Source of the DNA: Rubrivivax albus
GTDB taxonomy: Bacteria > Pseudomonadota > Gammaproteobacteria > Burkholderiales > Burkholderiaceae_C
Reading direction: 5' to 3'
Length of the DNA: 64,000 nt
Assembly (NCBI RefSeq): GCF_004016515.1
Contig: NZ_SACT01000008.1
Span: forward strand, 207,363-271,362
This document shows positions 17,821 to 25,386 of the stretch, one piece after another; within the stretch, counting starts at the first letter, position 1, and every line of letters begins with the position of its first letter. The translations under genes and the position numbers were made by a program. The notes beneath the pieces are model-generated. The model had not been told where the DNA came from, made no database searches, and worked only from the letters and a program-made list of their open reading frames with translations.

Positions 17821-19512
17821 ATGCCCCATCCCCGTATCGCAGCTTTCGCGCTCGCCTGGCTGGCCTTGGCGGCCGGACCCTCGACAGCCCAGGTCGTCCA
17901 GCCCTCTGCCGCGGCCACCGCGCCGCTGGCCCTGCCCACCATCGTCACCACCCCTGCGCCGACTCAGGCCGCACCGCCGCATGTCGCGCTGCCCATGCCC
18001 CCTGACCCTGGCCGGACGCCGGGGTCGGTCATGTTCGGCAGCCAGATCTTCTCTGGCCGCTTTGCCAGCGAAGCGTTCAGCGGCTTCAACCCCGACTACC
18101 AGATCGCCGTCGGCGACCGCCTGAGCGTACGCCTGTGGGGCGGCTTCAACCTCGATGCCACCCTGGCCGTCGACGCACAGGGCAACATCTTCATCCCCAA
18201 CGTCGGTCCGGTGCACGTGGCCGGCGTGCGCAATGGCGAGCTCAATGGCACCGTCGAAGCCCGCGTCAAGCGCACCTTCCGCGCCAGCGTGGGCGTCTAC
18301 GCCACGCTGGAGGCCGCTCAGCCGGTGAAGGTGTATGTCACGGGCTTCGTGCGCGCGCCGGGGCTGTATGCCGGCCTGTCGTCTGATTCGGTCCTGTATT
18401 ACCTCGACCGCGCGGGCGGCATCGACCCGGCCCGCGGCAGCCATCTGCAGGTGGACGTGTTGCGCAGTGGCAAGCCGCGCGCGCGCATCGACCTCTACCG
18501 CTTCCTGCTCGAGGGCCACATCGACACGCTGCAGCTGCGCGATGGCGACAGCATCGTCGTCGCCCCACGCAAGCACACGGTGCAGGTGTCGGGCGAGGTC
18601 ATGAACCCGTACGCTTTCGAGTTCGAGCAGCGTGAGATTGCGGCCAGCGACCTGATGGCGCTGGCCCGTCCGAAGCCCGGCGCCACCCACCTGAGCATCG
18701 TGCGCAAGATCGGCGCCGACCGGCGCAGCGAATACCACGCGCTGGCCCGTGCGGCTGGCGTGATGATCCAGGACGGCGACGACGTCACCTTCACGTCCGA
18801 CAAGTACCCCGGCACCATCCTGGTCCGCCTGGAGGGCGCCCACCTGGGCGAGCGTTCACTGGTTCTGCCCTATGGCGCCCGCCTGAAGGACGCGCTGCAG
18901 CGCCTGGTGCCAGCCCCGCAAGCCAACGTCGCCGCGTTGCAGCTCTATCGGAAGTCGGTGGCCCAACGCCAGAAGGACCTGCTGGACACCTCCCTGCGTG
19001 GCCTGGAGACCTATGCCCTGACGGCCCGCTCGGCCACCAGCGAGGAAGCCGTGCTGCGCCAGCGCGAGGGCGATGCCATCCTCAAGTTCGTCGAGCGTGC
19101 ACGGATGGCCCAGCCACGCGGCCAGGTCGTCCTGGCCAATGCGGCCAATGCCGGCGAGACGTTGCTCGAAGATGGCGACGTGATCAGCGTGCCCGAGACC
19201 AGCAACGTCGTACTGGTTGGCGGCGAGGTCATGGTGCCCAACGCGCTGGTCTTCGCCGAGGGCGAGGAGATCCTCAGCTACATCCGCCGCGCGGGTGGCT
19301 ACACCCAGGGCGCGGACGAAGCCCGCGTGATCATCATCCGCCAGGATGGCACCGTCGTCGAGGCCCTCCCGTCGGCCAGCACCGTGCTGCGTGCCGGCGA
19401 TGAACTGATGGTGCTGCCAAAGATCGAAACCAAGAACATCGAGGTCACGCGCGGCATCACGCAGATCATTTACCAGATCGCCGTTGCCGCGAAGGTCGTG
19501 TTCGGGCTATGA
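17821..19512 (+). CDS. Polysaccharide export outer-membrane protein (KpsD-like)
   Basis: A 563-residue secreted protein with a signal peptide to about Ala23 (PSTAQ). A polysaccharide-export domain starts near 92 (YQIAVGDRLSVRLWGGFNLD) and is followed by SLBB-type repeats (VYVTGFVRAPGLY near 173, VQVSGEVMNPY near 257, VVLVGGEVMVPN near 463). It lacks a lipobox Cys, like KpsD and unlike Wza. Length matches KpsD closely. It forms or feeds the outer-membrane exit. Overlaps the next gene by 4 bases. Confidence 0.92.
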   Translation: MPHPRIAAFALAWLALAAGPSTAQVVQPSAAATAPLALPTIVTTPAPTQAAPPHVALPMPPDPGRTPGSVMFGSQIFSGRFASEAFSGFNPDYQIAVGDRLSVRLWGGFNLDATLAVDAQGNIFIPNVGPVHVAGVRNGELNGTVEARVKRTFRASVGVYATLEAAQPVKVYVTGFVRAPGLYAGLSSDSVLYYLDRAGGIDPARGSHLQVDVLRSGKPRARIDLYRFLLEGHIDTLQLRDGDSIVVAPRKHTVQVSGEVMNPYAFEFEQREIAASDLMALARPKPGATHLSIVRKIGADRRSEYHALARAAGVMIQDGDDVTFTSDKYPGTILVRLEGAHLGERSLVLPYGARLKDALQRLVPAPQANVAALQLYRKSVAQRQKDLLDTSLRGLETYALTARSATSEEAVLRQREGDAILKFVERARMAQPRGQVVLANAANAGETLLEDGDVISVPETSNVVLVGGEVMVPNALVFAEGEEILSYIRRAGGYTQGADEARVIIIRQDGTVVEALPSASTVLRAGDELMVLPKIETKNIEVTRGITQIIYQIAVAAKVVFGL

Positions 19513-21716
19513 CCGGCATGCGCCTGCTGCTCGCGGGTGACGCCGGCATTGCCTGGCCGGCGCTGGGCCGCTGGGTCGCATCCGCCTTCGTGCTGCCCGG
19601 CGGCCTGGCGGAACCGGGCAGCGCGATCATGGCCGACGCCGCCCTGCGGGCCCACCCGGCCGATCGGCTGTTGTACTTTGCCGGCGGGCCTGAGCACGCG
19701 CTGCGCGATGCCTCGCTCGGGGACCCGGCACAGGCGCTGACCGAATGGGCAGTGCGCGCTCGTGCTGTGCTGCGTGTCGTGCATGCCCACCCTGGGCGCT
19801 GCCTGCTGGTGGACATCGACGATGTCATGGGCCGCGCCGATGACCTGCTCGCCGGGGTGAGCGACTGGCTGGAGATCAATCCGCAGCCGGTGGAACCGCC
19901 GCCCACGGCAGCGCACGAGGTCGACGGGGAGGATGTGCTGTGGCGCATGGCGGCATCCGCCTGCGTGGCAGCACGGGCAGACATCGAGACCTTGGCGCAG
20001 GAATGGCTGGCGAGCTGCATTCCGGTGGGTCCGGCTCGGGCACCGACCAGCCCGATGGGCGCCGATGCAGCGCTGGTCAGGCTTCGCCAGCTGCACAATG
20101 ACCTCGCCGAACACCATAGGGCGCGGCAGCAATTGCACGCCGAGCGCGATGCCCTGGCCCGGCAGCACGCAGAGCAAGCCCTCTGGGCGCAGTCGCTTGA
20201 GCACGACCTGCAGCGGCAGGAAGAAGCCGTGGCCTCACTCGACGGCGAGTTGGCCCGCCAGCGTGAGCAGCAGAGTGTGCGCGAGGCCGAAAACGAACGA
20301 TTGCTGGCCGACCTCGTGCTGCATCGTGCGCAAATCGACCAATTGCTGGAACACAACGACGCGCTTGCCAAAGATGCGGCATCGGCACACGCGGTGGCTG
20401 AAGCGGCGAAGGCTGAGCACCTGGAAACCAAGGCTGCGGCAGCCGCTGCGGCAGCCCACGCAGCCGCAGAAGCTGAACGCATCGCCGCCGACGCCGCCCG
20501 AGCGGCGGCCGCGGCCACAGAAGCCAAGCTGGCGGCCGAGGGCGCCCTTGAAGACGCCGGCCATCGCCTGGCCACGGTCACGGACGAGTTGGATCAGGTT
20601 CGCCAGCGGCGCCAGGCCCTGGAGGGCGACCTGCAGTCGGTGCGCACAGCGCTGGCTGAAGCCCGCCTCGAACTCGGCGCGGTGCAGGCAGAGCGCGAAG
20701 AGCTCACGGCCCAACTGATCCAGGCTCACAGTGACGCCGCGGCGGCCCAGGCGCTGGCCAGCGAACCCGCCGCCTTGGGCAACACATGGCCGACCGGTAA
20801 CGCTGGCTCAGCGCGCGCACCGGTCGTGGCGGGCGGCGTGTCGCTGGTCCGACTGCGCGACGAAGCGCCGCACCGCGAGGCTCACTTCCAGTTCACCGGC
20901 GTGCTCACGCCCAAGGGCCATCTACCGGAACTTGATGTGCGGCTGGTTGATCACCACGGCCGGCCTGGCATCGTCATCTTCGGCAATGCGGCGCAGCCGC
21001 CGTTCTCCGGCTGGCGCCAGACCGGCGATGAAGCGGGGCAGGGCTACATGCTGGTGGTGCCCAGCGACGGCGAAGGGCCACGCACACTGTCGCCGCTGCC
21101 GGCAGCCGACTGGGCTTTCCTCCGCAGCCTGGCTGACCTGCTGCTGCTGGCCAGCGAGGAACCCGAGTTCGGTCTTCGTCCGGCCTGGCGGCAGGTGGCG
21201 CAACGGCTATGCCTGCAGCTTGACAGCCTGCCACCGCGTCTGCGCTACGACAACCTGCGGGTGGTGACGAATGCAGACGGCAGCTGTGTCGTGCATCTGG
21301 AAGCGGTGACCTGGGGCTCGCGCCAACTGTCGGATGTGGACCTGCGCTGGCGCCCGGAGGGCGCAACAGGCCCCGACGCCGCCGGTTGCGCCTTGGCGTG
21401 GTTGCTGCCCGAGGACCCCGACGTCGTACCGCCACTGACACTTTGGCCTGAAGCGCCAGATGGCCGCTTGCAGGCGGCGTGGCCGCTGGCTGTCGGTGCC
21501 GGCTTCGGCGCGGCGGCCCGGCGCCGTTGGTGGGCTGCACAGCCGGAGGCCGACCGCCGGCTGCTGCTGGCCGTGTTGGACGCCCTGCCCGCCGCGGCAG
21601 CGTTCACCGATACGGCCCGCCAGGCGCGATGGCAGGCGGCGGCAATGGCCCTGCATGCCGAAGCCAGGAAGACGCTTCGCGCCCTGCGGCTGCGGTCAGC
21701 CCTGCGGCGCCGTTGA
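19509..21716 (+). CDS. Large coiled-coil protein of unknown function in capsule cluster
   Basis: A 735-residue protein with no recognised family. Residues 1 to about 165 look globular, opening with a beta-strand and loop (RLLLAGDAGIAWPALGRW). Residues about 180-425 are a long Ala/Glu/Arg-rich coiled coil. Residues about 435-735 form a second globular part with alternating strands and helices and several Trp. The N-terminus could be a degenerate nucleotide- or PAPS-binding domain, but motifs are too weak to assert. It overlaps the kpsD-like gene by 4 bases, so it is made with the exporter. A scaffold or length-control role is possible. Confidence 0.8.
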   Translation: MTGMRLLLAGDAGIAWPALGRWVASAFVLPGGLAEPGSAIMADAALRAHPADRLLYFAGGPEHALRDASLGDPAQALTEWAVRARAVLRVVHAHPGRCLLVDIDDVMGRADDLLAGVSDWLEINPQPVEPPPTAAHEVDGEDVLWRMAASACVAARADIETLAQEWLASCIPVGPARAPTSPMGADAALVRLRQLHNDLAEHHRARQQLHAERDALARQHAEQALWAQSLEHDLQRQEEAVASLDGELARQREQQSVREAENERLLADLVLHRAQIDQLLEHNDALAKDAASAHAVAEAAKAEHLETKAAAAAAAAHAAAEAERIAADAARAAAAATEAKLAAEGALEDAGHRLATVTDELDQVRQRRQALEGDLQSVRTALAEARLELGAVQAEREELTAQLIQAHSDAAAAQALASEPAALGNTWPTGNAGSARAPVVAGGVSLVRLRDEAPHREAHFQFTGVLTPKGHLPELDVRLVDHHGRPGIVIFGNAAQPPFSGWRQTGDEAGQGYMLVVPSDGEGPRTLSPLPAADWAFLRSLADLLLLASEEPEFGLRPAWRQVAQRLCLQLDSLPPRLRYDNLRVVTNADGSCVVHLEAVTWGSRQLSDVDLRWRPEGATGPDAAGCALAWLLPEDPDVVPPLTLWPEAPDGRLQAAWPLAVGAGFGAAARRRWWAAQPEADRRLLLAVLDALPAAAAFTDTARQARWQAAAMALHAEARKTLRALRLRSALRRR

Positions 21717-21737
21717 GGCCCGAATGCCGGAACGATC

Positions 21738-24044
21738 ATGAACCCCTTGTTCGACACCCTGAAATCCTGGCTCGGGGGCCGCGCGGCCCGGGTGCTCCAC
21801 GTCGGCGCCGGCAGCGGCGCCGTGCTGGACGCCTACCAGAGCCTGGGTTGCGCCCACGTCGTGCTGGCAGAGGGCGATCCCGACCTGGCGGCGGCCCTGT
21901 CCGTTCGGGCCGCCGCGATCCCGGGCGTCGAGGTCGACACGGCTGTGTTGGCCCCCGACGCGGGCGCACTGCTCTGGAATCGTTACAACCTTCGGGTCTT
22001 CAACGGCCCGCTCGACGCCAGCCCACTGGTCGCGCTGTACCCCCGCCTGCAGGCCCTGAGCACGCTGCCTGTCCAGGCCACCGGCTTCCCGGACTGGGTT
22101 CAAGCCCACCTGGCCATTGGCACGGATTCGCCCCAGGTGCTGGTGCTGGACGTGCCGGGACAGGAGCAGGCCCTGTTGGCCGCCCTGTCCGCCGAGGTGA
22201 TGTGGCACTTTGACGCCGTGCTCGTCCGCGGATGCGGACGTCCGCCGACACCCGCCTGGAATCGGGCCGACGCGACGCATGCGCGCCTGTTGGGCCTGGG
22301 GTTCCGCCTCCAGACGGCGCCAGGCGATCAGGACCCCTTGTGGCCCGTTCACCTGTTCGCCCAGGATGTCGCGGAGCGCGAACGCGCAGCACAGCGTGAC
22401 GAGATCGTCTCCCTGCGCGAGGCACTGGAACTGGCACGCCACCATGCTGAACAGCAGGCAGCCAGCCACGCCGCAGCCAGCCAGGAGCAGACCGCGGCAA
22501 TGACTCGGGCCACCGAGGTGCAGCAAGTCCTGCAGCAGCAGCTGGAAGTGGCCTTGCGCGAACGCGACGAACAGACCCACTGGCACCAGGAAAACGCCCG
22601 GTGGGCGCAGGGCCTGAAAGCCGAGAACGAGGCGCTGAACGCCCAGTTGGCGGCCTTGCAGGAAGAACTCGTCGTGGTGCGTCGGCAGGCCGATGACCAG
22701 GCCGCCGTCCATGCCGCGGCCAGCCAGGAACACGCCGCTGCGCTGGACCAATCCACCGAGGCGCTGGCCCGAGCCACCGAGGTACAGCTGGCCCTGCAGC
22801 AGCAGTTGGAGGCAGCCCGGCGCGAACGTGACGAACAGGCCCATTGGCACCAGGAGAACGCCCAGCGGGCGCAAGGCCTGAGCGACGAGAAGGAGGCGCT
22901 GAACGCCCAGTTGGCGGCCTTGCAGGAAGAACTCGTCGTGGTGCGTCGGCAGGCCGATGACCAGGCCGCCGTCCATGCCGCGGCCAGCCAGGAACACACT
23001 GCGGCGCTGGCCCAGGCCGCCGAGGCGCAGCAGGCCCTGCAGCTGCAGTTGGAGGCAGCCCGGCGCGAACGTGACGAACAGGCCCATTGGCACCAGGAGA
23101 ACGCCCAGCGGGCGCAAGGCCTGAGCGCCGAGAAGGAGGCGCTGAGCGCCCAGTTGGCGGCCTTGCAGGAAGCGCTCGACGCAGCGCACCGGCAGGCCGA
23201 TGACCAGGCCGCCGTCCATGCCGCGGCCAGCCAGGAACACACTGCGGCGCTGGCCCAGGCCGCCGAGGCGCAGCAGGCCCTGCAGCTGCAGTTGGAGGCA
23301 GCCCAGCGCGAACGTGACGAACAGGCCCATTGGCACCAGGAGAACGCCCGGTGGGCGCAAGGCCTGAAAACTGAGAAAGAGGCGCTGAACGCCCAGTTGG
23401 CAGCCTTGCAGGAAGCGCTCGACGCAGCGCACCGGCAGGCCGATGACCAGGCCGCCGTCCATGCCGCGGCCAGCCAGGAACACACTGCGGCGCTGGCCCA
23501 GGCCGCCGAGGCGCAGCAGGCCCTGCAGCTGCAGTTGGAGGCAGCCCAGCGCGAACGTGACGAACAGGCCCATTGGCACCAGGAGAACGCCCGGTGGGCG
23601 CAAGGCCTGAAAACTGAGAAAGAGGCGCTGAACGCCCAGTTGGCAGCCTTGCAGGAAGCGCTCGACGCAACGCGCCGGCAGGCCGACGATCAGGCTGCCG
23701 CGCACGCCGCGGCCAACCAGGAACACGGCTCGGCGCTGGCCCAGGCCCAGGACCAGGCCCAGGCGACGCAACGGGCCTTGCAACAGCAGCTGGACGTTGC
23801 GCTACGCGAACGCGACGATCAGGCCCACTGGCACCAGGAGAACGCGAAGTGGGCGCAGGGCCTGAAGGCCGAGAAGGAGGCGCTGGAGCGCAGTCTGTCG
23901 GAGGCCCGGGCAGCGCAGGAAGCTCTGGCCAGCCGCCTGGCCGAGCGCGATGCACGCCAACGGCTGCTGGACGCGGAGATCCTGCGCGCCGAGGCCCAGC
24001 TCGACCTGATCAAGGACGTGCTGATCCGTGAAAAGAACTTCTAA
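21738..24044 (+). CDS. Methyltransferase-like head fused to long repetitive coiled coil
   Basis: A 768-residue protein. Residues 1-215 resemble an FkbM/class I methyltransferase fold: RVLHVGAGSGAVLDAY near 17-32, an acidic residue after strand 2 (LAEGDPDL), and LVLDVPGQEQ near 137. Typical catalytic residues are not clear. Residues about 220-760 are a continuous coiled coil with six copies of a segment containing AHWHQENA, spaced mostly 81 residues apart. The layout recalls WbdD, where a methyltransferase/kinase head sits on a coiled-coil ruler setting O-polysaccharide length, but no kinase domain is seen. Role inferred. Confidence 0.82.
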   Translation: MNPLFDTLKSWLGGRAARVLHVGAGSGAVLDAYQSLGCAHVVLAEGDPDLAAALSVRAAAIPGVEVDTAVLAPDAGALLWNRYNLRVFNGPLDASPLVALYPRLQALSTLPVQATGFPDWVQAHLAIGTDSPQVLVLDVPGQEQALLAALSAEVMWHFDAVLVRGCGRPPTPAWNRADATHARLLGLGFRLQTAPGDQDPLWPVHLFAQDVAERERAAQRDEIVSLREALELARHHAEQQAASHAAASQEQTAAMTRATEVQQVLQQQLEVALRERDEQTHWHQENARWAQGLKAENEALNAQLAALQEELVVVRRQADDQAAVHAAASQEHAAALDQSTEALARATEVQLALQQQLEAARRERDEQAHWHQENAQRAQGLSDEKEALNAQLAALQEELVVVRRQADDQAAVHAAASQEHTAALAQAAEAQQALQLQLEAARRERDEQAHWHQENAQRAQGLSAEKEALSAQLAALQEALDAAHRQADDQAAVHAAASQEHTAALAQAAEAQQALQLQLEAAQRERDEQAHWHQENARWAQGLKTEKEALNAQLAALQEALDAAHRQADDQAAVHAAASQEHTAALAQAAEAQQALQLQLEAAQRERDEQAHWHQENARWAQGLKTEKEALNAQLAALQEALDATRRQADDQAAAHAAANQEHGSALAQAQDQAQATQRALQQQLDVALRERDDQAHWHQENAKWAQGLKAEKEALERSLSEARAAQEALASRLAERDARQRLLDAEILRAEAQLDLIKDVLIREKNF
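22578..23850 (+). repeat. In-frame 243-bp tandem repeats in the coiled-coil gene
   Basis: Six copies of the codons for HWHQEN begin at 22578, 22842, 23085, 23328, 23571 and 23826. Spacings are 264, 243, 243, 243 and 255 bases, all multiples of three. The 264 spacing carries a seven-codon insertion, one coiled-coil heptad. Bases 23161-23403 and 23404-23646 look identical by eye. Copy number is therefore likely variable between strains and prone to assembly collapse. Confidence 0.95.
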
Positions 24045-25386
24045 GTTGCGGCGCAACCGACGATTGGGCGCCCTTCGACCCCAGCCGTCGGCGCCAAAAC
24101 CAGCGCCCACCGACGCGCTGGAATCGGCTGGTCGGCCGCTGGAGCCGCGCTCGTCGCCGCCAGAACCGGCACCCAAGCCCGTGTCTTCCGCGATGGCTCA
24201 GTGGCTGATGGGCGACTGGCCCGCCCTGATGCGCCTGCGTCTGGAGGATTTCGACAGCCACCCGGAACGCGCACGCATTGCCCTGCTGGTTGCTTGTGCC
24301 CACCAACAGGGCGATCACCACGAGGCGGCCCGCCGATTCGCCCGTCAGGCCCTGGCCTGGGGCTGCTCGCCGGCCCTGATGGCCCGCCTGTTGATCTCCG
24401 GCACGCACAACACACTGGGCCGCATTGCGGCATTGCGTGAAGACTCACCCGGCATCGAGGCCCACTTCCGCGCTGCACTCACGGTCACCGGGGACCCACA
24501 GGCCCCCACCGCGGCGCATGCCCGCGCTGTGCGCGAAATGGCGCGCCTGGGTCTGCTGCCGCAAGCGGCCGCCCTGGTGGACGAGGCCACGCAGCAGATC
24601 GGGGCCGCTGGTCACGGCCAGACCCGCCCAGTGGCGCTGGAAGCCCAGGTGACCATGCTGCGCAGCGAGATAGAACTGCTGCAGCATGAACTCAGCTTGG
24701 CCCAGCAACGCGGGAACGCTCTGGGCGGGGCGATGTCCGCGGCGCCAGGCTCGGGCGTCGACCGCCAGGCGTCCACCGCCCAGCTGGGGCAGGACCTGTG
24801 GGTGCTGGAACGCAGTGGGGGCAAGCGTGGCGGCTTCTTCGTCGAGTTCGGCGCCACCGACGGTGTGCGCCTGAGCAACACGTGGCTGCTCGAGCAGCGC
24901 CACGGCTGGCATGGCATCTGCATCGAGCCGAACCCGCGCAGCTTCGCGCGGCTTCAGGCCAACCGCCAGTGCATCACCAGCAACCTCTGCATCGGCCCAC
25001 ATACCGGCGACAAGGTGCGCTTCGTGCTGGCCGAGGAATACGGCGGCCTCGTCGACGACATGGCGGCCGACATGCATGGCGAAAAGCGCGCCGCCTATGC
25101 GGCAGACCCGGCCAACCTGGTGGAGTTCGAAACCGTATCGCTGCACGACGCGCTGACCCGCCTGGGCGCACCGAGAGACATCGACTACCTCAGCATCGAC
25201 ACCGAAGGCAGCGAGTACGCCATCCTGCAGGCCTTTCCGTTCCACCAGTGGCGAATCCGCCTGATCACCGTGGAACACAACTTCAGCCCGATGCGCGACA
25301 AGATCCGCAACCTCCTGGAGCCGTTGGGCTATCGCCGCACCGAAGCCCAGTGGGACGACTGGTACGAACTGCATGAACCTGCCTGA
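24028..25386 (+). CDS. FkbM-family methyltransferase with helical N-terminal region
   Basis: A 452-residue protein starting at GTG 24028, 17 bases inside the preceding gene. Residues 1-60 are Pro/Arg-rich and disordered. Residues about 60-215 form TPR-like helices (HQQGDHHEAARRFARQAL). A short coiled coil follows near 213. The FkbM methyltransferase domain starts about 250: GGFFVEFGATDGVRLSNTWL (motif I), CIEPNPRSFARL, and DYLSIDTEGSEYAIL near 388. It probably O-methylates a sugar or terminal residue of the polysaccharide. Overlaps the next gene by 14 bases. Confidence 0.88.
   Translation: MKRTSKLRRNRRLGALRPQPSAPKPAPTDALESAGRPLEPRSSPPEPAPKPVSSAMAQWLMGDWPALMRLRLEDFDSHPERARIALLVACAHQQGDHHEAARRFARQALAWGCSPALMARLLISGTHNTLGRIAALREDSPGIEAHFRAALTVTGDPQAPTAAHARAVREMARLGLLPQAAALVDEATQQIGAAGHGQTRPVALEAQVTMLRSEIELLQHELSLAQQRGNALGGAMSAAPGSGVDRQASTAQLGQDLWVLERSGGKRGGFFVEFGATDGVRLSNTWLLEQRHGWHGICIEPNPRSFARLQANRQCITSNLCIGPHTGDKVRFVLAEEYGGLVDDMAADMHGEKRAAYAADPANLVEFETVSLHDALTRLGAPRDIDYLSIDTEGSEYAILQAFPFHQWRIRLITVEHNFSPMRDKIRNLLEPLGYRRTEAQWDDWYELHEPA

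Noticed and set aside
16684..18843. Minus-strand 719-codon frame across the kpsE- and kpsD-like genes
   Set aside because: Antisense of two recognised export genes; no motifs.
21696..23783. Minus-strand 695-codon frame with repeats
   Set aside because: Its repeats are only the complement of the coiled-coil repeats on the plus strand.
22578..23850. CRISPR-like array
   Set aside because: Units are 243-264 bases, contiguous, in-frame and coding; there are no short repeats with unique spacers.
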